NCBI GenBank assembly: GCA_016930055.1
Contig: JAFGHP010000033.1
Coordinates: 1 to 41,501, forward strand
DNA: 41,501 nt
Direction of reading: 5' to 3'
Origin: Candidatus Bathyarchaeota archaeon
Lineage (GTDB): Archaea; Thermoproteota; Bathyarchaeia; TCS64
In this document: piece by piece, positions 24,076 to 33,123 of the stretch
Layout of the letters: the number at the start of each line of letters is the position of its first letter
Numbering within the stretch: the first letter of the stretch is position 1
Notes under the pieces: generated by a model
The model's database searches: none
The model's input: the letters and a program-made list of their open reading frames with translations, nothing else
What the model was told of the DNA's origin: nothing
Translations under genes and position numbers: made by a program

Positions 24076-25149
24076 ATGAAAAAATTAGATGTTATAGTGT
24101 TAGGCGCAACAGGCGCTGCGGGACAAAATGTAGTGGAATCGTTACAGAACCATCCTTGGTTCAATTTAGTAGCACTTGGGGCTTCAAGCAGAAGTGCTGG
24201 TAAAACATATCAAGAAGCAATTGCTGGGGCAGTCTTTTTTGATAAAACACCTGCTGAAGATGTTTTAAAAATGAAAGTATTAGATATTAATAAAATTGAT
24301 CCAGAAGACTATGGAGTTGCTTTCAGTGCACTGCCCTCTGATGTAGCTAAAATTATTGAAGGAAAATATGCTAAAAAAATTCCTGTTTTTAGCACAGCTT
24401 CAGCTTATAGATATGAAAAAGATGTCCCAATATTGATTCCAGATGTTAATCCAAGCCATGCAAAAATTGTTAAAAAACAACAAGAAAATAGAGGTTGGGA
24501 AGGTTTTATTTGTCCTGGACCCAACTGTACAACCGTTGGTTTAGTTACTAGTCTTAAGCCCATCATTGATAATTTTGGCATAAGAAGTTTACATATGGTT
24601 TCAAGCCAGAGTTTAAGTGGTGCCGGAGAAAAAGGCCTTAGATCTGATAGTGAATATAGAAAAAGTGTTGAAATGAACGTTTTACCCTATATTGAAGGAG
24701 AAGAAGAAAAAGTAGTAGAAGAAACTCAAAAAATCCTTGGAAAATATCAAAAAAACAACATTAATCCACTAAATATTAAAATCGGAGTAACTTGTACCAG
24801 AGTATATGTTAATAGAGTTCACCTTGAATCAGTTTTCTTGGAAACGAAGAAAGAAAATGATATTTCAGAAGTAAAAAAAATTATGAATAATTATATTTCA
24901 GAACCGCAAAAACTTCAGTTACCAAGTGCTCCTGAGAAGCCTATAATCTTATTTGAGGATAATCTACTCCCGCAACCTAAACTCCATTACAAATATGGTG
25001 GTCAAGTTACTTTAGTTGGTAGACTAAGAAAAGATCCTGTCTTTAAAAATGGTTTAAGTTATGTTGTCACAAGCGATAACTTAGATAAGGGGGCAGGAGG
25101 AGGAATAGTCTTGTCAGCTGAATTCTTGAAAAAGAAACGATATTTCTAA
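24076..25149 (+). CDS. asd: Aspartate-semialdehyde dehydrogenase
   Basis: Reduces aspartyl phosphate to aspartate semialdehyde with NADPH. The 357 residues start with the Rossmann motif VIVLGATGAAGQN (about 6-18). The catalytic cysteine is C151 in CPGPNCTTVG. SSQSLSGAGEKG and the later GVTCTRVYVNRVHLESVFLETKKE are typical of the archaeal/fungal type. The ATG at 24076 follows GGGAGTGA at the end of the aspartokinase gene; an upstream in-frame ATG at 24046 would overlap that gene by 22 bases and give an atypical N terminus. Confidence 0.95.
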   Translation: MKKLDVIVLGATGAAGQNVVESLQNHPWFNLVALGASSRSAGKTYQEAIAGAVFFDKTPAEDVLKMKVLDINKIDPEDYGVAFSALPSDVAKIIEGKYAKKIPVFSTASAYRYEKDVPILIPDVNPSHAKIVKKQQENRGWEGFICPGPNCTTVGLVTSLKPIIDNFGIRSLHMVSSQSLSGAGEKGLRSDSEYRKSVEMNVLPYIEGEEEKVVEETQKILGKYQKNNINPLNIKIGVTCTRVYVNRVHLESVFLETKKENDISEVKKIMNNYISEPQKLQLPSAPEKPIILFEDNLLPQPKLHYKYGGQVTLVGRLRKDPVFKNGLSYVVTSDNLDKGAGGGIVLSAEFLKKKRYF

Positions 25150-25169
25150 AAAAACGTGATTATTCGATT

Positions 25170-26240
25170 ATGAGCAAAATAAAACATAAAATTGCATTAA
25201 TGGGTTCAGGAAATATAGGAAAAGAACTACTAAGAGAGATACAAAACTCTGAAAAATATAAATTTATAGCAATAGGCGATTCAACTGGTTATATTATTCA
25301 AAAAAACGGCTTTAATAAAAAAGAAATTAATAAAATAATTGAATTTAAAAATTCTGGTAAACGGTTTATAACTTATTCTGATGATTTATATTCAGATATA
25401 GAAATATCAAAAATTTTAAAAGAATATTCAATTGATACTTTAATAGATGTAACTGCCTCACAGACTTATCCTCATTTATTTAAAGCATTGAATTATTCAA
25501 ATGTCATAACTTCTAATAAATTACCTTTTTCTGATACTACCTATGAAAAATATGCTGCTATCATAAGAAAATCAATCAAAACAGGTAAAGTATTAGATTA
25601 TGGAACAACAGTGGGTGCAGGACTTAGAATATTAAAGATAATAAATTTCATTGGAATTGATGGAATACAAAAATTTAGTGGTTGTTTAAGTGGTACAATG
25701 AATTATATTAGCCAAAGATTAAATGAGAGTACAAAGTTTAGCCAAGCAATTTTAGAAGCAATGAATCCCCCGAGATATTATTGTGAACCTGATCCAAGAA
25801 TTGATTTGTCTGGAGAAGATTTTAAAAGAAAAATTGTTATTATATCTAGGTTATTGGGAAAAAAAATTTCAAAGGAAAATATTTTTACTGACCCTCTTTT
25901 AAAGGAATCTGATTATAAAATAACTAAAGACGAGTTTATCAAAAAAATTTATGATTTTGATGAAGAAATCGATTTAAAAATTATGAAAGTTAAAAACGAT
26001 AAACAAGCTTTATGGTTTTTAGGTAGTGCAGATTTAATATCTGATGAATATAGTCTAGGATTTAAAAAAATTGATATTAAAAACCCAATAACAAGAAGTA
26101 GAGAATCAGATAATACTTTGACTTTCCAACCAAACAAATGGATTAGACCCGTAACCATAATAGGTCCAGGTGCTGGAGCTATCGAAACAGTATCAGGGTT
26201 ATTATCTTGTTTAAATGAAACGGTTCTCCAAAAAAGATAA
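25170..26240 (+). CDS. hom: Homoserine dehydrogenase
   Basis: Reduces aspartate semialdehyde to homoserine, supplying the homoserine kinase encoded at the start of the operon. It has 356 residues with an N-terminal nucleotide-binding motif ALMGSGNIGKELL (about 9-21). SNKLPFS and the substrate-domain signature SGCLSGTMNYI are followed by the catalytic region CEPDPRIDLSGEDFKRKIVI. No ACT domain is attached, so regulation probably occurs at aspartokinase. The gap to asd is 20 bases and the gene is the last of the operon. The coding sequence is unusually lysine- and isoleucine-rich, matching the local AT content. Confidence 0.93.
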   Translation: MSKIKHKIALMGSGNIGKELLREIQNSEKYKFIAIGDSTGYIIQKNGFNKKEINKIIEFKNSGKRFITYSDDLYSDIEISKILKEYSIDTLIDVTASQTYPHLFKALNYSNVITSNKLPFSDTTYEKYAAIIRKSIKTGKVLDYGTTVGAGLRILKIINFIGIDGIQKFSGCLSGTMNYISQRLNESTKFSQAILEAMNPPRYYCEPDPRIDLSGEDFKRKIVIISRLLGKKISKENIFTDPLLKESDYKITKDEFIKKIYDFDEEIDLKIMKVKNDKQALWFLGSADLISDEYSLGFKKIDIKNPITRSRESDNTLTFQPNKWIRPVTIIGPGAGAIETVSGLLSCLNETVLQKR

Positions 26241-26355
26241 ATTTTTTTGAATCAAATCATTGAAACCTATTATTCTCATGTTTTTAATAGGTATAACTCC
26301 ATACAATTTAAAAGGTTGAATAGGGTTCCTAAATAGCGTTCAGGAAGGTTTGTAA

Positions 26356-27054
26356 ATGAGAGACCCGAAAATCACAAAGATATTCGAGGTAGCTAAAGCA
26401 GAGAAGAGGGACTTCCTCTTTGAACATGAAGCTAAACAATTATGTAATTTATATGGTATGCCAATCACAGCAATTGAAATAGCTAAAACTGAAGAAGAAG
26501 CAGCTATTGCATCAAAAAAGATTGGTTATCCAATCGTCTTAAAAATTATTTCTCCTCAAGTATTGCATAAAAGTGATGCTGGTGGAGTTTTAATAAGTTT
26601 AAACGATGAAAAAGCTGTAAGAACTGGTTTTAATACAATAATTTCCAACATTAAAAAGAATGTTCCTACTGCAACAATCGAGGGAATACTTGTCCAGGAA
26701 ATGGCTCCTAAAAGCACAGAAGTAATAATTGGTTCAACAAATGATCCTACTTTTGGCCCAACTTTGATGTTTGGTCTTGGAGGTATATTCGTTGAAATTC
26801 TCAAAGATGTTAGTTTCCGTCTTGTACCAATAACAAAAACTGATGCTGAAGAAATGATTGAGGAAATTAAAGCAAAAAAAATTCTTGAAGGTGCAAGAGG
26901 TAATCCTAAAGCAGACAAAGAAACTATAATTAACATTTTATTAGCTACTAGCAAAATGCTTATTGAATGTCCAGAAATTAAGGAACTTGATATGAATCCT
27001 GTACTTGTATACGAAAAAGGCGCACGAATCGTCGATGCTAGAGTAATACTCTAA
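26356..27054 (+). CDS. ADP-forming acyl-CoA synthetase beta subunit
   Basis: A 232-residue ATP-grasp protein matching the beta subunit of ADP-forming acetyl/acyl-CoA synthetase, which makes ATP from acyl-CoA, ADP and phosphate. Marks: EAKQLCNLYGMPI (about 25-37), GYPIVLKIISPQVLHKSDAGGV (about 56-77), and TNDPTFGPTLMFGLGGIFVEILKD, ending in an ELDMNPVLVYEKG segment. The alpha (CoA-binding) subunit is not adjacent. An inverted TTCCT/AGGAA pair straddles the leader, with AGGAAGG acting as ribosome binding site 7 bases before the ATG. The gene converges with the Lrp/AsnC regulator of the lysine cluster. Confidence 0.92.
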   Translation: MRDPKITKIFEVAKAEKRDFLFEHEAKQLCNLYGMPITAIEIAKTEEEAAIASKKIGYPIVLKIISPQVLHKSDAGGVLISLNDEKAVRTGFNTIISNIKKNVPTATIEGILVQEMAPKSTEVIIGSTNDPTFGPTLMFGLGGIFVEILKDVSFRLVPITKTDAEEMIEEIKAKKILEGARGNPKADKETIINILLATSKMLIECPEIKELDMNPVLVYEKGARIVDARVIL

Positions 27055-27076
27055 CTCTTTTTAAAAACATAAAAAA

Positions 27077-27493
27077 TTAAATGTTAACTGTTCTTAGAAC
27101 GATGATTGAATTAGTTTTTACTACGCCTTTAATTTTTCTAATTTCTTCTATGCATTGATTAATTCCCTCTATACTTGTATGAGAAACAACAGTTACGATG
27201 TCATATTCTCCTGTTACTTCGTAAATTCTTTCAACGCCTGATAGTTTTTGCACTTCTTTAGATACAGTATATGTTGGTGTACTAGGATCGACTGATATCA
27301 TAGTTAGTGAGCGTACTTTAGTTGTTGTAGCTATTTCTATAGTAAATTTTTTTATTATACCGTTATTTATTAAAGATTGAACACGGTTTCTTATTGCACC
27401 TTCTGATAAACCTACCTGTTCACCTATTTCAACATAAGTCATTCTACCATTTTCTTTTAATAATTTTAGAATTTTTTCATCAACAGCGTCCAT
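27077..27493 (-). CDS. Lrp/AsnC-family transcriptional regulator (LysM-like)
   Basis: A full-length Lrp/AsnC regulator of 138 residues. The N-terminal helix-turn-helix (about 1-50) has MTYVEIGEQVGLSEGAIRNRVQSLINNGIIKKF, split over the expected helices, and the RAM domain (about 65-135) ends with GVVKTNSIIVL. It lies 74 bases downstream of lysK in the same orientation, the position of LysM-type regulators of lysine genes in some Crenarchaeota. A role in controlling the lysine operons by sensing lysine is inferred from context only. The phased CG elements before lysW and the homocitrate synthase gene would be natural candidate targets. Confidence 0.87.
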   Translation of the reverse strand: MDAVDEKILKLLKENGRMTYVEIGEQVGLSEGAIRNRVQSLINNGIIKKFTIEIATTTKVRSLTMISVDPSTPTYTVSKEVQKLSGVERIYEVTGEYDIVTVVSHTSIEGINQCIEEIRKIKGVVKTNSIIVLRTVNI

Positions 27494-27567
27494 ATTAAAA
27501 ATTACTATTTTTTAAGTATTAAAGCATTCAGAATAAAACTTTAAACGTTATTATGAACTTTATATAA

Positions 27568-28692
27568 TTATATATTTTTAGTTATGCATAGTCTCTTTAT
27601 TGCTTCTTTTATTACTAATATTGATGAAAGATATTCGGAAATTTCAATTTGTTCCTTATTTGTATGGTCATAATGACTGTTACCTGGACCATACGTAATA
27701 CATGGTATACCTGTTGCACTACCAAAAAAATTCATATCTCCCGTACCTGTTTTATATGTTAATTTTACTTGTTTTTTTCTATTATTCCATATACTATGTG
27801 TAAATGCTTTAACAATTGGTGATTTTATAGGTGCTAAATATGCTTCAGTCTCATCCCTAAATTCTAATTTTATATTTGTGTCGTCATTAAGCTTTTTAAA
27901 CTCGTTAACGATTTTTTCAACCATTAATTTATATTCAGAACATTTTATGTGAGGAGGTATTCTAGCATCGATTAAAATTGTGCATTTATTTGGGACAATA
28001 TTATTATTTTGTCCTCCTTCAATTTTAATTAAACAAGCAGTAATTGAATTAAAATAATTATTTTCTATATTTTTTTCTGTTTTTATCTGTTTGATTAACT
28101 CCCATAATTCTATTGCTTTTTCTATCGAATTAGAATATAACCAAGGTGATGAAGAATGACCTGTTTCTGTTTCTAAGGTTACTTTCATTGAAATACTGCC
28201 TTTATACCCAACTGTTATTGTATCTACAGCAGTTGGTTCACCGAATACTGCATAATCAATTTTTAATTTTTTTTTATTTAGTTCTTTTATTCCTATGCTT
28301 TTTCCTTCTTCATCTACTACCCCAGCTACTATTATTTTTGCATTAATTTTTTCTTTGGATAATTCTGATGCTGCTACAATAAATGCAGCTAATGGACTTT
28401 TAGCATCAACAGCGCCTCTACCATATAAAATATCATTTTCGATCTTAACAGGTAGTTCAGGACTTACTGTGTCCATATGACCACACAGTAGAATGTTAAG
28501 AGATCCTTCTCCTATTTCTCCAATAACATTATTAACTGAATCTATTGTTACTTTAAAACCAAGTTTTGTTAATTGTTCAAAAATATATTCAGAAATGTTT
28601 TTTTCTTTTCCTGATGGGCTATAGATTTCAACCATACTAGTAAGTAATTTAACGGGGGAAACGCTCAGATTCTTCCACCTCGAAAGATTCAT
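27568..28692 (-). CDS. lysK: LysW-lysine/ornithine hydrolase LysK
   Basis: An M20-family metallopeptidase that releases lysine (or ornithine) from the C-terminal glutamate of LysW. Metal ligands are visible: H72 and D74 (LLCGHMDTV), D96 (GRGAVDAKSP) and E128-E129 (VVDEEGKS). Late signatures TGTGDMNFF and TYGPGNSHYDHTNKEQIEI are intact. The ATG at 28692 lies 44 bases inside lysJ, an unusually long overlap. The region matching LysK homologues starts near residue 13 (PVKLLTSMVEIYSPSG), so the true start may lie between 28692 and 28635 (an in-frame ATG). Confidence 0.92.
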   Translation of the reverse strand: MNLSRWKNLSVSPVKLLTSMVEIYSPSGKEKNISEYIFEQLTKLGFKVTIDSVNNVIGEIGEGSLNILLCGHMDTVSPELPVKIENDILYGRGAVDAKSPLAAFIVAASELSKEKINAKIIVAGVVDEEGKSIGIKELNKKKLKIDYAVFGEPTAVDTITVGYKGSISMKVTLETETGHSSSPWLYSNSIEKAIELWELIKQIKTEKNIENNYFNSITACLIKIEGGQNNNIVPNKCTILIDARIPPHIKCSEYKLMVEKIVNEFKKLNDDTNIKLEFRDETEAYLAPIKSPIVKAFTHSIWNNRKKQVKLTYKTGTGDMNFFGSATGIPCITYGPGNSHYDHTNKEQIEISEYLSSILVIKEAIKRLCITKNI

Positions 28693-29848
28693 TCAGAACA
28701 TTTAGTACTTTGTCTATCTGATTTTGTGTAATAACTAATGATGGAAGAAGTCGTAATATATTTCTACCAGCTTCAAGAGTTAAAACACCTCTTTCTTGAC
28801 AAAAATTCATTATATTAATAACTTCAAATCTTAGTTCAACACCGATCATTAATCCCATACCTCTTGACTCACGTATAGTTTTATATTTAGTACTCATCTC
28901 ATGAAGTTTTTCAAAAATATATTTTCCTTTTATCATTGCTTTTTCTGGTAATTTTTCTTCTACAAGAACATCAATTGTTGCTGCTCCTGCAGCACATTGA
29001 ATTGGTCCACCGCCAAAAGTACTTGAATGATCTCCTATTCCAACCGCTGACATTACTTCTTCTTTAGACATTGTAACTCCTAATGGAAGACCACTAGCAA
29101 CACCTTTACTGATACACATGATATCTGGTGTAACTCCGCTGTGTTGGCAAGCAAACATTTTTCCGGTTCTACCCATCCCTGTTTGAATCTCATCGAAAAT
29201 TAGCAGAATGTTTTTTTCGTCACAAATTTCTCGTAATTGTTTCAGAAAATCTTGTGGAGGAACATTGATACCTCCTTCTCCTTGTATTGGTTCAACAATT
29301 ATTGCTGCTGTTTCTGATGTTATATTTTCATTAATTTTTTGGATATTACCATAGGGGGCATGTTTAAAGCCTGGTAACATTGGACCAAAACCCTCTTTAT
29401 ATTTTTTCTTCCAAGTTGCTGATAATGCACCCATAGATTTACCATGGAACGCATTCATCATAGCGATTATCTCTGTTTTTCCAGTCTTCTTTTTAGCTAA
29501 TTTAAATGCAAATTCAACTGCTTCGGTTCCACTATTACTTAAAAAACTCCGTGTCAATTCTTTAGGAGCAACTTTATTAAGTTTCTCTAAGAATTTACTT
29601 CTTGCTTCATTGAAGTAAGCTCCATGACAACTCATTAATTGCTCTGTTTGAAGTTTAACTGCTTCAACTACTTTAGGATGGCAATGACCAACTATAGCTA
29701 CTCCATAATTACTTGTACAATCAATGTATTCTTTTCCATTAAGATCCCATAATAATGATCCTTGACCTTTTGAAGCCACTAAACCTCTTTTCCAATACAA
29801 ATTTGACATTAACTTTGTTTCAGAATCAATAATTTGGTTTCTATTCAT
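28649..29848 (-). CDS. lysJ: LysW-aminoadipate semialdehyde aminotransferase LysJ
   Basis: A class III PLP aminotransferase of the ArgD/LysJ type, converting LysW-bound aminoadipate semialdehyde to LysW-lysine with glutamate as amino donor. It has 399 residues. The PLP lysine is K248 in CISKGVASG. Other marks are SNSGTEAVEFAFKLA (about 104-118), FHGKSMGALSAT (about 134-145), and IFDEIQTGMGRTG (about 217-229). Its ATG overlaps the lysZ stop (ATGA). The same enzyme may act on the matching ornithine intermediate. The 3' end overlaps lysK. Confidence 0.94.
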   Translation of the reverse strand: MNRNQIIDSETKLMSNLYWKRGLVASKGQGSLLWDLNGKEYIDCTSNYGVAIVGHCHPKVVEAVKLQTEQLMSCHGAYFNEARSKFLEKLNKVAPKELTRSFLSNSGTEAVEFAFKLAKKKTGKTEIIAMMNAFHGKSMGALSATWKKKYKEGFGPMLPGFKHAPYGNIQKINENITSETAAIIVEPIQGEGGINVPPQDFLKQLREICDEKNILLIFDEIQTGMGRTGKMFACQHSGVTPDIMCISKGVASGLPLGVTMSKEEVMSAVGIGDHSSTFGGGPIQCAAGAATIDVLVEEKLPEKAMIKGKYIFEKLHEMSTKYKTIRESRGMGLMIGVELRFEVINIMNFCQERGVLTLEAGRNILRLLPSLVITQNQIDKVLNVLNESFEVEESERFPR

Positions 29849-30651
29849 TTTTTTATCACCGTTCCAACTTTGTGATTTATCGCTGATATAATTGCACTTT
29901 CTCTAAAACCAGAGGTAATTATTACTTCCTTAACACCTTCATTTACAGCTTCTTGTGCAGCATAAACTTTTGTACTCATTCCTGGTCCAATTTTTTCTAA
30001 CAAATCTTTAACTTCAAAACTAGATATTTTTTCTAATATTTTACCTTCTATTAATATTCCCTCAACATCTGTTAACAAAATTAATATATCTGATTTAAGA
30101 GCTGATGATATTTTTGCTGCCATACGATCACCATCAACATTTAGGGGTTCAGCATTAGAACCCATAGCTACTGCACATATTATTGGGATATAATCATTAT
30201 TTATTAGTAAACTAAGAAAAGCATCATTAATTTTATCTATTTGACCCGTATATCCTCCGTCAATAAGAATTTTTTTTCCTTGGTCATTCAATATTATTAT
30301 TTGCTCTTTTCTAATTGCTTTTACTAGTCCTGCATCTAATCCACATAAACCTATAGCATTTATACCGTTTTTTTGAAAGACCGATACAATTTCCTTATTA
30401 ATTTTTCCTGCCATTACCATAGTATAGATTTCTGCTGTTTCTTTGTCAGTGTATCTGCTTTTAAAGCCTCTTGGAGACATTACAAATTTTGGGGGGTGCC
30501 CCATTTTAGTTGAAATATCTGTAACTATATCTCCTCCACCATGTATTAGTACAAACTTATGTTCACTACTTAGATTTTTTATTTCTTCAGCAAGTTCTTT
30601 TGGGAATTGATTAACTAATATATCTCCACCTACTTTAATTGTTATTAACAT
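29845..30651 (-). CDS. lysZ: LysW-aminoadipate kinase LysZ
   Basis: An amino-acid kinase of the ArgB/LysZ type that phosphorylates the side-chain carboxylate of LysW-bound alpha-aminoadipate (or glutamate). It has 268 residues. Marks: ITIKVGGDIL near the N terminus, VLIHGGGDIVT (the GGG loop), PRGFKSRYTDKET, and NVDGDRMAAKISSALKSD in the C-terminal ATP site. I use the ATG at 30651, preceded by GAGTGAT that overlaps the lysY stop; a GTG at 30660 directly after that stop is possible. It is the third enzyme of the lysW-X-Y-Z-J-K operon, although in pathway order it acts before LysY. Confidence 0.94.
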   Translation of the reverse strand: MLITIKVGGDILVNQFPKELAEEIKNLSSEHKFVLIHGGGDIVTDISTKMGHPPKFVMSPRGFKSRYTDKETAEIYTMVMAGKINKEIVSVFQKNGINAIGLCGLDAGLVKAIRKEQIIILNDQGKKILIDGGYTGQIDKINDAFLSLLINNDYIPIICAVAMGSNAEPLNVDGDRMAAKISSALKSDILILLTDVEGILIEGKILEKISSFEVKDLLEKIGPGMSTKVYAAQEAVNEGVKEVIITSGFRESAIISAINHKVGTVIKK

Positions 30652-30660
30652 AAAAATCAC

Positions 30661-31707
30661 TCAATGCATACTTATTAAATCGAGACCCACCTTTTCATCC
30701 CAGCCATTTGATGCATTCCAACATTGAACTGCTTGTCCAGCTGCTCCTTTAACAATGTTATCTATAGCTGAAAACACTACTAAACGCGGAATATGATCAT
30801 CTAACTCAAATCCAATATCTACATAATTTGTACCTATGATGACTTTGGGATCAGGAAGTTGATACAAACCTTTTTTGTATTTTACTATGTGAATGAAAGG
30901 TTCTGTTCCATATGTATCTCGATATGCTTTCCAAACTTCAGCATTCTCAACTTTTTTATTAAGCCATAATTGAGCAGTAATCAGAATGCCTCTAGCTATA
31001 TCTAAAGCATGAGGCGTAAAACCAACATGTATTTGTTTATTAGCTAATATAGATAATTCTTGCTCAATTTCTGCAATATGTCTATGACCTACTACTTGAT
31101 ATGGCCTGATACCTCCAAATCTTTCAGTATGGTGGTTAGCTGGGGTTGGTTCACTTCCTCCGCCAGATGATCCGATTTTCGCGTCTAATGATATATGTTC
31201 TAAATCAACTATTCCTGTTTTAATAATAGGTGCTATACCAAGAATGCTTGCTCCTGACATACATCCAACACATGCAATTAATGGAGCGTTTCTCATTTCT
31301 TTCCTATGAAGCTCGGGTAATCCAAAAACGGATTCTCTAAGTAATTCTGGGCATGGGTGTTCCCAACCATACCATTTAGGATAATCATTTGGATCTTTTA
31401 ATCTAAAATCAGCACTTAAATCAATAATTTTTAATCCTCTTTCGAGGAGGTCTTTGACAAATCCTTTTGAAACTCCATGAGGAGTAGCTAAAAAAACTAC
31501 ATCGCATTTTTTGACGACTTCTTCATTATTCAATGGACTAAATTTAACTTGTGTTTGTCCTCTAAGATTTGGATGAATCATGTATAAATATTCACTAGCA
31601 TATCTTTGACTAGTAACTAAACTAAGTTCTGATTGTGGATGACGTAATAATAATCTAATAAGTTCTCCACCAGCATAACCTGATCCGCCAACTATTCCGA
31701 CTCTCAT
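30661..31707 (-). CDS. lysY: LysW-aminoadipyl phosphate reductase LysY
   Basis: An ArgC-like NADPH-dependent reductase that turns the LysW-bound acyl phosphate into a semialdehyde. The 348 residues begin with the nucleotide-binding motif VGIVGGSGYAGGELIRLLLRHP, split over the first 24 positions. The catalytic cysteine is most likely C149 in CVGCMSGAS. Later signatures are GSSGGGSEPTPANHH and HRHIAEIEQEL, typical for LysY. It lies 6 bases after lysX. The usual ArgC context 'PGCYPT' is changed to 'VGCMSG', as seen in LysY-type proteins. Confidence 0.94.
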   Translation of the reverse strand: MRVGIVGGSGYAGGELIRLLLRHPQSELSLVTSQRYASEYLYMIHPNLRGQTQVKFSPLNNEEVVKKCDVVFLATPHGVSKGFVKDLLERGLKIIDLSADFRLKDPNDYPKWYGWEHPCPELLRESVFGLPELHRKEMRNAPLIACVGCMSGASILGIAPIIKTGIVDLEHISLDAKIGSSGGGSEPTPANHHTERFGGIRPYQVVGHRHIAEIEQELSILANKQIHVGFTPHALDIARGILITAQLWLNKKVENAEVWKAYRDTYGTEPFIHIVKYKKGLYQLPDPKVIIGTNYVDIGFELDDHIPRLVVFSAIDNIVKGAAGQAVQCWNASNGWDEKVGLDLISMH

Positions 31708-31713
31708 TTCTTT

Positions 31714-32895
31714 TCACCTATCCAATAGACTCTTTGCACATGCAAGTAGGGGCTCTGCTACATTTATTCCAGCAATTATCCGAGTTTGTTCCCAAAACTC
31801 TGGACAGCTATTGCCCTCATGGAAGACAACTTTATCTGATGTCTTATGAAGTGTTTTACTTACTACTTCTTGTATATATGCATAAGCCTCATTACTCTTA
31901 TATTTTAAATAAGCTTTCTCTACATTTTTACTATATTTCACAAAATCTGACTTCTTATTTGGATCAGCTTTTACTTTCAGTACTTCTTCAAAAGGCTCTT
32001 GTAGTTCAGTAAATTTTTGTTTTAATTCATTTTCATTAACATATGTTTTTGAATCAATATTTGGCATAGCATCTAATGCTATTAACCAAGCTTCAGAATC
32101 ATTAGCTAATGCTTTTCCACATTTTTCCGCTTGTTTTTTCACGTTTTCTGGAAGATTTACGTGAAATACCATATTACCTAGAAAAGTATTTGTTCGAAAT
32201 TCTTTAAATCCTCCTCTAACAAGAGCAGTTGGTTCACAAAATGCTTTTTTATTTTTTTCTTTACTAACAATAATTCTCAAATCATAAAACCATTTAGGTA
32301 TTAATTCTTGAGCTACAACACCTGATGGATTTGTAATATCTGTTTGTAATTGATTTAGTATTTTCATTAAATCTTCGCTATTCTTTGCTAAAGAGACACT
32401 TCTTCCATGAGTTCCTGCATCTGGTTTAATTACAATATTTTTGACAAGTTGATTTTCAACAAGTCTAATTATTGTATTAGTATTATCAATATATTCGCCA
32501 GAAGCCATTTCTTCTTTAACATTGCAGGGAACATACACTGTTTTTGGAATGTTAATTCCTTTTTCCATGAATTTTAATAAACTTCTAATTTTACTCTGAC
32601 AAATTGTTTCAACGTTTAATGGATTAACTACTTCTTTATTCAATCCTTCCATTATCGAAGCTGCAAAAATTCTTCGATTTTTACTCTGTCCTCTATTTAA
32701 AACTACTTTACAATCTTTAATTACTTGAGAATAATCTTTTCCAGTGCTTTGAAAAGTAAACTTATTTTTATTGAACCCAAATGCAATTTTATAAAATGGA
32801 ATATATTCTAATTCAATTTCTTTTTCTTCAGCAGTTAATCTAATTCCTAATTCATCACTTTCTGATCTATCGTATAATATTGCTAAATCTACCAT
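31714..32895 (-). CDS. lysX: LysW-aminoadipate/glutamate ligase LysX with internal insertion
   Basis: An ATP-grasp ligase joining the C-terminal glutamate of LysW to the amino group of alpha-aminoadipate (or glutamate), so protecting it during lysine synthesis. Typical LysX proteins have about 280 residues; this one has 393. The N-terminal and central ATP-grasp parts are recognisable: NRGQSKNRR, KPDAGTHGRSV (about 157-167), VVAQELIP, DLRIIV and RTNTFLGN (about 234-241). After LIALDAMP (D275, expected metal ligand) about 75 extra, lysine-rich helical residues intervene before HEGNSCPEFWEQT (E360, N362), which completes the metal site. The end INVAEPLL is normal. Context 28 bases after lysW makes the identity firm. 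Confidence 0.93.
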   Translation of the reverse strand: MVDLAILYDRSESDELGIRLTAEEKEIELEYIPFYKIAFGFNKNKFTFQSTGKDYSQVIKDCKVVLNRGQSKNRRIFAASIMEGLNKEVVNPLNVETICQSKIRSLLKFMEKGINIPKTVYVPCNVKEEMASGEYIDNTNTIIRLVENQLVKNIVIKPDAGTHGRSVSLAKNSEDLMKILNQLQTDITNPSGVVAQELIPKWFYDLRIIVSKEKNKKAFCEPTALVRGGFKEFRTNTFLGNMVFHVNLPENVKKQAEKCGKALANDSEAWLIALDAMPNIDSKTYVNENELKQKFTELQEPFEEVLKVKADPNKKSDFVKYSKNVEKAYLKYKSNEAYAYIQEVVSKTLHKTSDKVVFHEGNSCPEFWEQTRIIAGINVAEPLLACAKSLLDR

Positions 32896-32923
32896 GAAAT
32901 ATCCTCAATAAAAAAATAAATAT

Positions 32924-33097
32924 TTACTCGCCCCAATCTTCACCCTTCAATGCCAGTTCTTTCAAAGTTAAAAGACCGTTTTCAAGTTCAGTAACTACAT
33001 ATTCTAAGCCACAATCAGGGCACTCTATTATTTCCCCAATTTCAGCATCTTGGGGTAAATCTATGTTTCCTCCACAATCTGTACAATTTACAGACAT
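32924..33097 (-). CDS. lysW: Amino-group carrier protein LysW
   Basis: A 57-residue carrier on which lysine (and possibly ornithine) is built. It has a zinc-finger-like pattern of C5 and C8 (CTDC) and C26 and C29 (CPDC), an acidic middle and the diagnostic C-terminal EDWGE, whose last glutamate is linked to the substrate. It is the first gene of the lysW-X-Y-Z-J-K operon. GGCGGA about 12 bases before the ATG is a moderate ribosome binding site. An inverted repeat and a phased set of CG elements lie upstream. Its short length makes it easy to miss in gene prediction. Confidence 0.96.
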   Translation of the reverse strand: MSVNCTDCGGNIDLPQDAEIGEIIECPDCGLEYVVTELENGLLTLKELALKGEDWGE

Positions 33098-33123
33098 TTT
33101 TTTTGTTTTCCGCCTTTTTTATT

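Noticed and set aside
26282-26350. Riboswitch-like leader before the acyl-CoA synthetase subunit
   Set aside because: Only a 5-base inverted pair (TTCCT/AGGAA) around the ribosome binding site is visible; too little to call a regulatory RNA.
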